DNA from: Gemmataceae bacterium
GTDB lineage: Bacteria > Planctomycetota > Planctomycetia > Gemmatales > Gemmataceae
Assembly (NCBI GenBank): GCA_019636445.1
Contig: JAHBXO010000020.1
Location: 1 to 64,000, forward strand
DNA: 64,000 nt
Reading direction: 5' to 3'
A model generated the notes under the pieces. It saw only the letters and a program-made list of their open reading frames with translations. It made no database searches and was not told where the DNA came from. A program made the position numbers and the translations under genes. Below, in pieces: positions 17,027 to 25,829 of the stretch. How positions within the stretch are numbered: the first letter of the stretch is position 1; the number at the start of each line of letters is the position of its first letter.

Positions 17027-19962
17027 ACGCCGCCGGTGAAACCGTCGTCGAAGGCGGCATGGAGTCGGAACGGCGACGGGTTGCCATCGAAGATCGCATC
17101 GATCCCGCGATAGACCGCGATGCGGGCCGATTCGCCGGGCGCGGACGCGACCACGATGTCGGCGAAGGAATCGCCTTCGAGATCGATCGCGCCGACGCGA
17201 AGCCCGTTGCGGGCGTTCTCGTCCCCGGCGAAGAAGTTCGAAAGTATCTGGTGGGCGTTCGATTGAACGAGATTCGCCCCCGAGAGCACGAGGACGCGCG
17301 GACCGCCACCAGGGCCGCCACCCGCGATCAGGTCCGCGAATCCGTCGGCGTCCACGTCGCCCGTCGCGATCACGGCGCCGTTGCGCAGCGTCTCCTCGAA
17401 CACGAAGAAGTCGGCAAAGATGCGCGCGGGGTTCCCGGCCGCGATTGAAAGACCGTCGTAGCCGGCGATGCGCGGCCCGCCGCCGATCCCGGCCGCGACG
17501 AGTAGATCGTTGCGGCCGTCGCCGGTCAGATCGCCCAGGCTCACCCGGGCACCGCCGCGGAAATTCGGATCGTCGATGCCGAAGAAATCGAACAGGACGT
17601 TCCCCGCGTCGCCGTTGCGGAAGACGCGGACGCGCGGCCCACCGCCCACGTCCGGCGACACGACGATTTCGGCGATCCCATCGCCGTCGAGGTCCCCGGC
17701 CGCCACGAGGACGCCGCCGGTGAAGGTGGATTCGAACGCCGCGATCTCGGCGATGAATTCATTCGACGTACCGTCGAACACCAGCACGGTCGGCGGTCCG
17801 CCGGGGCCATTGCCGGCGATGATCTCCGCCACGCCGTCGCCCGTCACGTCCGCCCGCGCGACGCGGACATCGGACAGGCCCCAAGCCGATAGATCGAGAT
17901 AGCCCGTCTCCGCACCACTTCCGGCGTCGATGGTCCGTACCGCCGGCGAGCGACCCGCGCCGCTGCCAATGGCGAGAAACGGATCGAAGAATCCAACCGG
18001 TTCCCCTTCATAGACGGCTTGAAATGTCGTGTCCTGCGCGGGCGTCGAAATCCCGCGCACCCGATCCGTCGAGCCGTCGGACCATCGGCTGAACGGAATG
18101 AGCTGCCCGTTGAAGCCGATCGTTTCCGCGGCGGCGAGTTCCCGTTCGATCCCGACCACGCCGACGAAGCCGATCGGCGACGCCATCGGTTGACCGTCGA
18201 TCGCGATCGTCGCGCCGGGCGGATTGCTGACGACCGAGACGCTCGCCGTTAGCGGCAGGATGTCGCGCGTCGTCGTCACGGTGTGACCGAACGAATCGCG
18301 CACGGTGAGGCTGAACCGATAGAAGACGTTCGGCAACGTGAACGGCGTGCGCGTGGGGATGACCACCGACCCGCCCGCGATGCCGCTCGTTTCCGGAAAG
18401 AACGGCCGTTGCACCGTCGGCCCGGTGAAGTAGTCGACGCGCCAGGTGAAGGCGCTCGCCGGCAGCACGCCGTCCTCGGCGTCCGTGGCGGATCCGGCGA
18501 AGACGATGGTCTCGCCGGCGAAGAACGTCGTACCGTCGGCCGGCAGCGTGATGGTCGGTACCGGGCGCTGGTTCGTCGTCACGGTGAGCGTCGCCGACTC
18601 GCTCGTCACCGACCCGGCCGGATTAGTCACGATCACGCGATAGCGTGTGCCGTCGTCGCCCAACTGCGGATTCGCGAGCGTGTAACTCGGCCCGGTCGCG
18701 CCGGGAATGTTCTCCTCGTTCCGTTGCCACTGGTAGCTCGGCGCGACCGCGCTGCTCGCCTCCACGCGGAACGTGGCCTCTTCTCCGGGCAAGCGGATCA
18801 GGCTATCGGGTTGGTCCGCGATCTGCGGAGCCGTCGTGAATTCGATCCGGTAGACTTTGCCGTCGCCGAACTGCACGTAGTCGCGCCGGGCGAGCAGCAG
18901 CAGGCTGCCATCGCGCGCCGGGTCGAGGTCGACGGTTCCGAACAGGCTCAGGTCGCTGGCGAAAAGGGAGACCGCGCCCGTATTCGGGTCGTAAGTTCGG
19001 ATCCAGTCGTTCACGAAGTCGGCGAAGAAGTAATCGCCCTGATACTCGGCGGGAAACCGTTGCTCGTCCGTGCGGAAGAACGTGCCGCCGGTGATGGCGA
19101 AGCCGGCATTCAACCCCGGACCGTGGGGGTAGGCGAAGATCGGGCGTGTGAAGCCGGGGAACGCCGCCGGGTTGAAATCCCCTTCCGTCTGCGGCCAGCC
19201 GTAGTTGCCGCCCGGCGCGACCTCGTTGAGTTCCTCGACGCGATCCTGCCCCACGTCGTTGACGAACAATCGGTTCGTGTTCGGGTCGATGTCGAAGTTG
19301 AACGGATTGCGGAGCCCGGCCGCGATGATGGCGCGGTACTTCCCCCGTGTCGCGGCGCTCAGCCCGCGGATGGACGCGGGATTATCCGGCGGGATCGAAC
19401 CGTCCGGGTTGATGCGCAGGATCTTGCCGAAGTAGGTGGTGGGGGACTGGGCCGTGTTCGGCTGCGCGTTGTCGCCGACGGAGACGTACAGTTTGCCATC
19501 GGGGCCGAACCGCATCGTTCCGCCGTTGTGGATGGTGAAATCCGGTTCGAGCGGGTCGAGCGTGAGGATGACGACTTCCGAAGCCGGGTTGATCGTGTCG
19601 CCGGCGGCGACGAACCGGCTGATGCGGTTGACGAACCCGCCGCCGCCGGCGGGATGGGTGTAATAGAGGTAGACGAACCCGTTCGCCGCGAAGTTCGGAT
19701 CGAGCGCAAGGCCGACCAGCCCGCGCTCGCCGCGGAAGTCGACGTTGAGTTGCAGCGCCAGCGTCGTTTGCCGTCCATCCGCCGAGACGATCTTCACCGC
19801 GCCGGCCTGCTCCGCGATGAACAGCCGCCCGTCCGGCGCCTCTTCCAGCACGGTCGCCTGCACGAGATTTCCGACGACTTCGGAGATCGTGAACCCCGGC
19901 GGCAGGGTGACGGGCACGACGCGATCTTCGAGATCCATCGGTGAGAATCGGTACCGCGGCAT
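17014..19962 (-). CDS. Secreted PQQ-type sugar dehydrogenase with Ig-like and FG-GAP repeats
   Basis: A 982-residue surface or exported protein. Near the N-terminus is MDLEDRVVPV, a version of the LEDR..P motif typical of large planctomycete envelope proteins. Residues about 18-370 form a glucose/sorbosone dehydrogenase beta-propeller (FIAEQAGAVKIV, GERGLVGLALDPNF, LRNPFNFDIDPNT, GGNYGWPQTEGDF). Ig-like and carbohydrate-associated beta domains follow, and from about 645 to the end there are FG-GAP/VCBS-type repeats (GDLDGDGIAEIVVSPDVGGGPRVRVF, IDDPNFRGGA, GGVYVG at the end). The same C-terminal module is present in the 1919-residue protein at 41291. PQQ would be its cofactor in the periplasm. 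The 3-prime end overlaps the ExuT-like gene. Confidence 0.85.
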   Translation of the reverse strand: MPRYRFSPMDLEDRVVPVTLPPGFTISEVVGNLVQATVLEEAPDGRLFIAEQAGAVKIVSADGRQTTLALQLNVDFRGERGLVGLALDPNFAANGFVYLYYTHPAGGGGFVNRISRFVAAGDTINPASEVVILTLDPLEPDFTIHNGGTMRFGPDGKLYVSVGDNAQPNTAQSPTTYFGKILRINPDGSIPPDNPASIRGLSAATRGKYRAIIAAGLRNPFNFDIDPNTNRLFVNDVGQDRVEELNEVAPGGNYGWPQTEGDFNPAAFPGFTRPIFAYPHGPGLNAGFAITGGTFFRTDEQRFPAEYQGDYFFADFVNDWIRTYDPNTGAVSLFASDLSLFGTVDLDPARDGSLLLLARRDYVQFGDGKVYRIEFTTAPQIADQPDSLIRLPGEEATFRVEASSAVAPSYQWQRNEENIPGATGPSYTLANPQLGDDGTRYRVIVTNPAGSVTSESATLTVTTNQRPVPTITLPADGTTFFAGETIVFAGSATDAEDGVLPASAFTWRVDYFTGPTVQRPFFPETSGIAGGSVVIPTRTPFTLPNVFYRFSLTVRDSFGHTVTTTRDILPLTASVSVVSNPPGATIAIDGQPMASPIGFVGVVGIERELAAAETIGFNGQLIPFSRWSDGSTDRVRGISTPAQDTTFQAVYEGEPVGFFDPFLAIGSGAGRSPAVRTIDAGSGAETGYLDLSAWGLSDVRVARADVTGDGVAEIIAGNGPGGPPTVLVFDGTSNEFIAEIAAFESTFTGGVLVAAGDLDGDGIAEIVVSPDVGGGPRVRVFRNGDAGNVLFDFFGIDDPNFRGGARVSLGDLTGDGRNDLLVAAGIGGGPRIAGYDGLSIAAGNPARIFADFFVFEETLRNGAVIATGDVDADGFADLIAGGGPGGGPRVLVLSGANLVQSNAHQILSNFFAGDENARNGLRVGAIDLEGDSFADIVVASAPGESARIAVYRGIDAIFDGNPSPFRLHAAFDDGFTGGVYVG

Positions 19963-20387
19963 TCCAACTCCGGCACGGTCGAGAAAACGGGATTGTAACG
20001 AACCGGAACCCGAAGTCGGAATCGTTCCCGGTTCGACTCGAACCGCGCTCGCCGGACTAGAATCGGAAGTATCGATTCGATCGCCACAATCGTACCGGAT
20101 GATCGATACCGTTCGTTCGATCCCGACTGGCGCGAGTCGATCACGAATACTGTGCGTCCGTCGGTGATAATGAACAAATTAACATCATATCGTGTCCCGG
20201 TCGCAATCCGCGTCCACTGGGGGAATTTTACTCCGATCTTCTTTGATTCCGGCGAATCAAATGGGTCCGCGGCAGGGTGGGGGTGAAGTGGCCGGACCCA
20301 ATCGCGGGCGAGGGGCGGCTTGCTTGAAAGCGGTGGCGGCTGTACCGTAAAGGCGTTCGCTCCTTTCCCACCCGCCGAGTTGTCGCC
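19963..20387. promoter_or_regulatory. Divergent intergenic region between dehydrogenase and aroDE
   Basis: 425 bp with no credible gene. It should contain both divergent promoters. The only structure I see is a small hairpin at 20242-20261 (8-bp arms TTTGATTC/GAATCAAA, 4-nt loop), about 130 bp before the aroDE ATG, and an AT-rich patch near 20165-20190 (AACAAATTAACATCATAT). Confidence 0.4.
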
Positions 20388-21944
20388 ATGGCATTGCCGG
20401 ACGTGGATCGCGTCGCCGTCGTCATCGGCCGCACGCGGCACAAGATGGTCGTCGTCGAACTGGAGGAGGCCGTGCGCCGCGGGGCGCAGTTCATCGAACT
20501 GCGGCTGGATTTCCTCTCGAAGGCGGTCGACTTCACGCGGCTGTCGCCGCACAAGCGCTGCCCGTGGCTGGCGACGTTCCGGCGCGTGGACGAGGGCGGC
20601 CGGCACCCGTGCAAGGAAGACGAGCGCATCGCCGTGCTGCGGCAGGCGATCGTGTCGGGGCACTTCGAGTGGGTGGACCTCGAAACGGACATCGCCGACG
20701 GCGTGCGGCGCTTCGGCAAGGTGAAGCGCGTCATCAGCTACCACAACATGAAGGAGACGCCAGAGGACCTCGATTCGATCTACGAGCGGATGCTGCGGCA
20801 GGACGGCGACGTGTACAAGCTGGCGGTGATGGCGAACAGCGTGGCGGACCTGGAGAAGATCCTGCGCATCCAGCGGACGGCACCGAAGCCGACGATCGCG
20901 TTCGGCATGGGCGACCTGGGACTGGCGACCCGCTACACGGCGCTGAAGTACGGCGCGCCATGGATCTACGCGGCGTTCAACCGCGAGCGCGGCATCGCCC
21001 CCGGCCTGCCGGCGCTCGACGACTTCAAGACCACCTACCCCGTCCGCTCCATCAACTCGCAGACGGAAGTGTTCGGCCTGCTCGGCGACCCGGTCGGCCA
21101 CAGCTTCAGCCCGATCCTGCACAACCACATGTACCTGCGAACGAAGACGAACGCGATCTACCTGCCGTTCCGCGTGCCACGCGGCATGCTGTCGGACGCG
21201 CTCAAGGTCTTCGAGGCGATTCCCGTGAGCGGGTACAGCGTGACCATCCCGCATAAGGAAGACGCCGCGGCGCTGGCGACCGAGAAGGAATCGTTCGTGA
21301 AGCTCTCCGGCTCGGCGAACACGCTCGTGCGACGGCCGAACGGCGAGTTCTTCGCCGCGAACTCCGATAACTCCGCCGCCGTCGACTCGCTCAAGGCGCA
21401 CCTGACGGAGTGGTATCCGGACGGCGACGCGCCGCAGCTCAACCAACTCGCGATCCTGATTCTCGGCAGCGGCGGCGTGGCGCGCGCCATCGCGCACGCC
21501 CTGCACAAGGAAGGCGCGAACCTGACGATCTCGGCGCGGAACATCGATAAAGGCGCCGCCATCGCCGACGAGGTGCATTGCAAGGTGATTGACTGGCAGG
21601 GCCGGCACAACGTCCACCACGATGTCGTCGTGAACTGCACGCCGGTGGGCATGCACCCGAACGTGAACGAGACGCCGTTCCACCGCAGCGCCATCGTGCC
21701 GGGCCGGATCGTGTTCGACACGATCTACAACCCCGAGACGACGCTCCTGATCCGCGAGGCGAAGGAGACGGGCTGCAAGGTCATCACGGGCGTGGATATG
21801 TTCGTGCGGCAGGCGGCGCGGCAGATCGAGTTGTTCACCGGTGCCACGCCGAAGCTCGAAACGATGCGCGAGATCATGCGCAAAGCGCTGTCGCCGATCT
21901 CGCGGGCGCTCGAAGAGGAAGCCGAGAAGTCGGCGTCGTCATGA
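20388..21944 (+). CDS. aroDE: Bifunctional 3-dehydroquinate dehydratase (type I)/shikimate dehydrogenase
   Basis: A fusion catalysing two consecutive steps of the shikimate pathway. Residues about 1-220 are a type I dehydroquinase with FIELRLDFL, catalytic His119 (ISYHNMK) and the Schiff-base Lys144 (YKLAVMAN). Residues about 226-500 are shikimate dehydrogenase with GLLGDPVGHSFSP, catalytic Lys290 (GYSVTIPHKE), the NADP loop GSGGVARAI and NCTPVGM. Length is 518 residues. The AroDE order is seen in planctomycetes, chlamydiae and plants. It heads an operon in which every gene overlaps the next; aroK starts inside its stop codon. Confidence 0.95.
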   Translation: MALPDVDRVAVVIGRTRHKMVVVELEEAVRRGAQFIELRLDFLSKAVDFTRLSPHKRCPWLATFRRVDEGGRHPCKEDERIAVLRQAIVSGHFEWVDLETDIADGVRRFGKVKRVISYHNMKETPEDLDSIYERMLRQDGDVYKLAVMANSVADLEKILRIQRTAPKPTIAFGMGDLGLATRYTALKYGAPWIYAAFNRERGIAPGLPALDDFKTTYPVRSINSQTEVFGLLGDPVGHSFSPILHNHMYLRTKTNAIYLPFRVPRGMLSDALKVFEAIPVSGYSVTIPHKEDAAALATEKESFVKLSGSANTLVRRPNGEFFAANSDNSAAVDSLKAHLTEWYPDGDAPQLNQLAILILGSGGVARAIAHALHKEGANLTISARNIDKGAAIADEVHCKVIDWQGRHNVHHDVVVNCTPVGMHPNVNETPFHRSAIVPGRIVFDTIYNPETTLLIREAKETGCKVITGVDMFVRQAARQIELFTGATPKLETMREIMRKALSPISRALEEEAEKSASS

Positions 21945-22480
21945 AACCGGCTCGCATCTTCCTGATTGGTTATCGCGGGTCCGGCAAGACGACCGTCGGC
22001 CCTCTGGTGGCGCGGCGGCTCGGATGGGAGTTCGTCGACGCCGACGTGCTGCTCGAAGCCCGCGCCGGGCGCAGCATTGCCGCGATCTTCGCGACCGACG
22101 GCGAACGCGCCTTCCGCGACCTCGAATCCGCGATGCTGGCCGAACTCGCCGATCGCGAGAACGTGGTCGTCTCGACCGGCGGCGGCGTCATCCTTCGACC
22201 CGAGAACCGCGAGCGATTGACCACGCGCGGCTTCGTGGCGTGGCTCGACGCCCCCGCCGAACTCCTCTGGCAGCGAATGCAATCGGATCCGAAAACCGCG
22301 AACAATCGACCGAACCTGACCGCAACCGGCGGCCTCCACGAGGTGAAGGAACTGCTCGCGGCGCGCGAACCCCTCTATCGCGCCACCGCGCACGCGTCTT
22401 TCCCGGCGGATCGGTCGCCGGAATGGCTCGCGGACGCTATCGTTCAGGTATGCAATGGTGGTTCCATATCCCACTCGTGA
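21941..22480 (+). CDS. aroK: Shikimate kinase
   Basis: Phosphorylates shikimate at the 3-hydroxyl using ATP. A P-loop GYRGSGKTT lies at residues 10-18, followed by VDADVLLEARAGRSIAAIF (substrate-binding Asp), GERAFRDLE and the STGGGVI segment, then the lid arginines (NRPNL). Length 179 residues is typical. The ATG overlaps the aroDE stop (ATGA), so translation is coupled, and the end of the gene overlaps the prepilin peptidase gene by 31 bp in another frame. Confidence 0.93.
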   Translation: MKPARIFLIGYRGSGKTTVGPLVARRLGWEFVDADVLLEARAGRSIAAIFATDGERAFRDLESAMLAELADRENVVVSTGGGVILRPENRERLTTRGFVAWLDAPAELLWQRMQSDPKTANNRPNLTATGGLHEVKELLAAREPLYRATAHASFPADRSPEWLADAIVQVCNGGSISHS

Positions 22481-23604
22481 CCTGCCTCGTGTTCGCGTTC
22501 CTCTTCGGACTCGGCATCGGCAGTTTCCTCAATGTCCTGATCGCCCGCCTCCCGTTCGACAAGAGCGTCATCTGGCCCGGCTCCCGATGCGGCGCGTGCT
22601 ACCGCTCGCTCCGGTTTTCGGACAATCTCCCGATCCTCGGCTACCTGCGCCTGCGCGGCCGCTGCCGGTTCTGCGGCACGACATTCTCCAGCCGCTATCT
22701 CTGGATCGAACTGGGCACCGGCCTGTTGTTCGTCGCGCTCTTCGCGATGGAACTGGTCTTCAACTGGCACGGTATTCCCGGCCTGGCGAACCCGAACTGG
22801 CAATGGGGGCAGTTCCCGCCGTTGCGAGCCTGGGGCTACTTCGCGGCGATCGCGTTCCTGTTCTCGGCGCTCCTGGCCAGCGCCGCGATCGACTTGAACT
22901 ATCGGGTGATCCCCGGCCACCTCACGTACGTAGGCACAGTGATCGGTTTGATCGTCTCGACGATCGCGCCGTGGCCCTGGCCAAGCGAGGCCTCGGCCGT
23001 GCCCGTCGTTCCGCCGGGCGATTTCGGATGGATGGACCCGCGCTTGCAGGGCCTGATCCCGACCGGCCTCGCAGTGTGGCCGTTCTGGGGTCCGCCGCCG
23101 GACTGGGCACCGGCGGGAAGCTGGCAACTCGGTTTGTTGACGGGCGTGATCGGCGCGGCCGTCGGCCAGTTCACCGGACGGACGGTGAAATGGCTTTTCG
23201 AATCGGGCATCGGCCGCGAAGCGCTCGGCCTCGGCGACGCCGACCTCATGATGATGATCGGCGCGTTCCTCGGCTGGCAGATCGCCGTTCTCGCGCTTCC
23301 GGCCGGAGCGTTCGTGTTGCTTCCGCTGCTGATCCCCTGGATGATTTTCCGAGCCGTCCGCGACTGGCTGCGCGGCCGGCCGACGGGCGAGGACCGCGGG
23401 GAACCCGGCGTGCCGTTCGGACCGGGCATCGCGGCCGGCGCCGTTGCGTGCTGGGTGGCCTGGCCCACGCTGGGTGAAGCGGCCCGGTTCTTCTTCTTCT
23501 CGCCGCTGACGCTCGGCCTCGCCGCCGCCATCCTCGGCGGCGGACTCTTGCTCTTCGGTGCGCTGTTGCGGCGCGAACCCGACCCGGTGGACGCGAAACC
23601 ATGA
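22450..23604 (+). CDS. Type IV prepilin peptidase (A24 family)
   Basis: An integral membrane aspartic protease that cleaves and N-methylates prepilins and pseudopilins such as the DUF1559 protein at 2576. From the ATG at 22450 it has 384 residues. The N-terminal domain has the zinc-binding cysteine pairs CGAC and CRFC; the two catalytic aspartates are in AAIDLNYRVIPG and in GLGDADLMMM. About eight membrane helices are predicted. The stretch between the catalytic blocks contains an unusually long proline/tryptophan-rich loop (about residues 175-225). It lies, oddly, between aroK and hisH, overlapping both. Confidence 0.92.
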   Translation: MQWWFHIPLVTCLVFAFLFGLGIGSFLNVLIARLPFDKSVIWPGSRCGACYRSLRFSDNLPILGYLRLRGRCRFCGTTFSSRYLWIELGTGLLFVALFAMELVFNWHGIPGLANPNWQWGQFPPLRAWGYFAAIAFLFSALLASAAIDLNYRVIPGHLTYVGTVIGLIVSTIAPWPWPSEASAVPVVPPGDFGWMDPRLQGLIPTGLAVWPFWGPPPDWAPAGSWQLGLLTGVIGAAVGQFTGRTVKWLFESGIGREALGLGDADLMMMIGAFLGWQIAVLALPAGAFVLLPLLIPWMIFRAVRDWLRGRPTGEDRGEPGVPFGPGIAAGAVACWVAWPTLGEAARFFFFSPLTLGLAAAILGGGLLLFGALLRREPDPVDAKP

Positions 23605-24218
23605 AGCCCGCGATCGCGATCGTCGACTATGGAATGGCCAACCTTCGCAGCGTGCAGAAGGCGTTCGAGTCCCGCGGCGCCACCGCGGAGATCACGGCCG
23701 ATCCGAACCGCGTCGCCGAAGCCGAGAAGATCGTTCTCCCCGGCGTCGGCGCGTTCCAGGACGCCATCGCCCGACTAAGGGAAACGCGACTCGCGGAGGC
23801 GATCCTCGATCGCATCCGCGCCGGCCGGCCGTTCCTTGGGATCTGTCTCGGCCTGCAGATGCTTTTCACCCGCAGCCACGAGGACGGCGAACATGCGGGA
23901 TTGAACTATTTCGCCGGCGAGGTCGTTCGATTTCGTTCGAGCCCCGGATTAAAGATCCCGCAGATGGGTTGGAACACGCTGACACTGACGAAGCCGGACT
24001 GCCCGCTGTTCCGCGACCTGCCGCCGCAGCCGTCGGTCTACTTCGTCCACAGCTACTATCCGCAGCCGACCGACGCCGGTATCGTCGCCGCGACGGCGGA
24101 TTACCCCGACGCGTTTCCGTGCGTGGTCTGGCAGGACAACGTGATGGCCACGCAGTTCCACCCGGAGAAGAGCCAGGCAATCGGGCTGCGGATGCTGAAG
24201 AACTTCGCGGAGTTGTGA
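23601..24218 (+). CDS. hisH: Imidazole glycerol phosphate synthase glutamine amidotransferase subunit
   Basis: Supplies ammonia from glutamine to HisF in histidine synthesis. The class I glutaminase triad is intact: the Cys in FLGICLGLQMLF and the His and Glu in TQFHPEKS. The N-terminal AIVDYGMANLRSVQKAF and the PGVGAFQDA oxyanion region are typical. Length 205 residues. The ATG overlaps the stop of the prepilin peptidase gene. The partner HisF is not next to it. Confidence 0.95.
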   Translation: MKPAIAIVDYGMANLRSVQKAFESRGATAEITADPNRVAEAEKIVLPGVGAFQDAIARLRETRLAEAILDRIRAGRPFLGICLGLQMLFTRSHEDGEHAGLNYFAGEVVRFRSSPGLKIPQMGWNTLTLTKPDCPLFRDLPPQPSVYFVHSYYPQPTDAGIVAATADYPDAFPCVVWQDNVMATQFHPEKSQAIGLRMLKNFAEL

Positions 24219-24260
24219 TACGGTTCCCACGTAATATTTGCCGCTCGAGTCGATTCTCTT

Positions 24261-24339
24261 GACTCAGAACTCATCCCTCGGAACTCACGACTCAAATTTG
24301 AAAATCGAGTTATGAGTTCTGAGGGATGAGTTCTGAGTC
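24261..24339. repeat. 33-bp imperfect inverted repeat between convergent genes
   Basis: Arms 24261-24293 and 24307-24339 pair over 33 bp with three mismatches around a 13-nt AT-rich loop. Each arm itself contains two partial copies of a GAACTCA unit. It lies between the convergent hisH and Uma2 genes and could act as a terminator or be a small miniature repeat. Confidence 0.65.
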
Positions 24340-24402
24340 TGGAGTTTTCGAATCGATCGACTGGACAACAATCCGGCAAACAATTCCTAGGGACCGTATG
24401 AG

Positions 24403-24969
24403 TCAGTCGAAGATTTGCGCGACCGGTACCGAGAAGCCGGGGAGTACGGTGCCGCCGTCCAACTTCTGCCGGGAATTCACGAGTGTCGGCTCTTCGCCGG
24501 GCCGATAGATCGTGACGGTGCGGTCCGTCGGATCGACGAGCCAAACGAGCGGGACGCCGACCTTCACGTACGCTTCGACCATTTCATCGATCTCTTCCTG
24601 CGTATCGTTCGGTGAGAGGATTTCGACGACGAGCGTGGGTATGCCCACGATGATCGTGGACTGTTCGGATTGCTGAACGAGCACATCCGGAGATACGTAA
24701 GCGACATCGACTCCAATGGTCGTTTCCGGCTCGATCCCGGGCAAGCGAACCCCAGCCTCGCCGCAGACCACATCGCCGCGCGGCAAGGGTTGGCCACTCC
24801 TCCAAACAAAGAGCAAACCGGACACGTTCGCCATTGTCTTGGAGTGGAATCGATTGCGAACGGTCATGTCCTGCTCCCGCAATTCGCCTTTGATGAGCCA
24901 TCGTCGCTTCCCGTCGTCCGGTAGGGCGAGCAAGTCGGCGGTCGTCATTGGCATCGTCGCGGTCGTCAT
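24403..24969 (-). CDS. Uma2-family (DUF820) putative restriction-fold nuclease
   Basis: A 188-residue member of the Uma2 family, which has a PD-(D/E)XK fold and is very abundant in cyanobacteria and planctomycetes. The family pattern is clear: MTTADLLALPDDGKRRWLIKGELRE at the start, GVDVAYVSPD carrying the active-site Asp, TLVVEILSPNDTQEEI with the Glu, and VPLVWLVDPTDRTVTIYRP. Activity and biological role are unknown; many lie near mobile elements. It is followed 25 bp upstream by the sigma-like gene on the same strand. Confidence 0.85.
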   Translation of the reverse strand: MTTATMPMTTADLLALPDDGKRRWLIKGELREQDMTVRNRFHSKTMANVSGLLFVWRSGQPLPRGDVVCGEAGVRLPGIEPETTIGVDVAYVSPDVLVQQSEQSTIIVGIPTLVVEILSPNDTQEEIDEMVEAYVKVGVPLVWLVDPTDRTVTIYRPGEEPTLVNSRQKLDGGTVLPGFSVPVAQIFD

Positions 24970-24994
24970 TGCGGGTCTCCGTCCGTGTCTCGTC

Positions 24995-25597
24995 TCACGC
25001 CACTCCGAAGTGGGATCGCAGCTTGCGGATGGCCTTGTACTTTTCGTCGCTGACGCGTTCGACGGTCGTACCGAGTTGGGCGGCGATTTCCGGTACCCCG
25101 TAGCCGCCGGTCGTCAGTTCCACGATCGCGCGCTGACGGTCGTTCAGCACCGCTCCGGCGGCGCGGTTAAGGGTTTCCCGTTCGTGGCGCAGATCGCCCG
25201 CCAGCTCATTCCTGGGATCGGCGTGGTCGTCCGCCAGTGAACTGTACTTCCTCGCTCGCTGCGTTCGCTTCTTGACCGCATCGATCGCCCGCAGGAACTC
25301 GCGGCGTTCGTTCGTCTCTTCCGCGAAGATGTTCCCCCAACGATCCCGTTCGACACGTTCGAGCAACCGGACCATCACCTCTTGCGTGCAGTCGCTCCAT
25401 CGGTCCTCCGGCAACCGGGCGTTGCGCCAACAAACCGTGCAGTATTTCCCGATATCGGTGATGGCTTGCGGATCGGCCGTCGCGGCTCGTGCGTCCGAGC
25501 CTAGCGCGCCAAGCGCGGTACCGATCACCATGGCCGCCATCATGGTGCGGGCTGAACGTATGGTCTTCGATCCGCTGCCGTTCGTGTCCGTTTCCAT
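24995..25597 (-). CDS. Sigma-70-like (ECF-type) protein with an N-terminal hydrophobic segment
   Basis: A 200-residue protein from the ATG at 25597. Residues about 50-80 (YCTVCWRNARLPEDRWSDCTQEVMVRLLERV) resemble sigma region 2, and residues about 150-197 (LNDRQRAIVELTTGGYGVPEIAAQLGTTVERVSDEKYKAIRKLRSHFG) are a clear sigma region 4 helix-turn-helix. What is odd is residues 18-41 (ARTMMAAMVIGTALGALG, then ARAATA), which look like a membrane segment or signal peptide with an A-x-A end. A DNA-binding sigma factor should be cytoplasmic, so the segment may anchor it to the membrane. A later start without the segment is conceivable but no good ATG is seen. It is divergent from the HEAT gene. Confidence 0.7.
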   Translation of the reverse strand: METDTNGSGSKTIRSARTMMAAMVIGTALGALGSDARAATADPQAITDIGKYCTVCWRNARLPEDRWSDCTQEVMVRLLERVERDRWGNIFAEETNERREFLRAIDAVKKRTQRARKYSSLADDHADPRNELAGDLRHERETLNRAAGAVLNDRQRAIVELTTGGYGVPEIAAQLGTTVERVSDEKYKAIRKLRSHFGVA

Positions 25598-25829
25598 TGT
25601 GGAATGCCCTCCGTTGAACACGATTATACCGGACAGAGGTCGTTTCGCTTCTCGCTGGAATCCCTTTGTCGGAAAAACCGTCGGAAAATCTCGCACCGCC
25701 GAAAAACGATTCGTTCCGCTCGGATCAAAATTGATTTTACGACCGGCAAAGTATGGTCTAAGTTACCGCATCGACCGGGAGGGTTCGATTCCGCTCCCAA
25801 CTCCGACCGACCTAATTCCAGGGCCGGAA

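Noticed and set aside
19794..21683. 629-codon minus-strand frame spanning aroDE and the intergenic region
   Set aside because: Antisense of aroDE; the translation lacks domain signatures and crosses a clear divergent promoter region.
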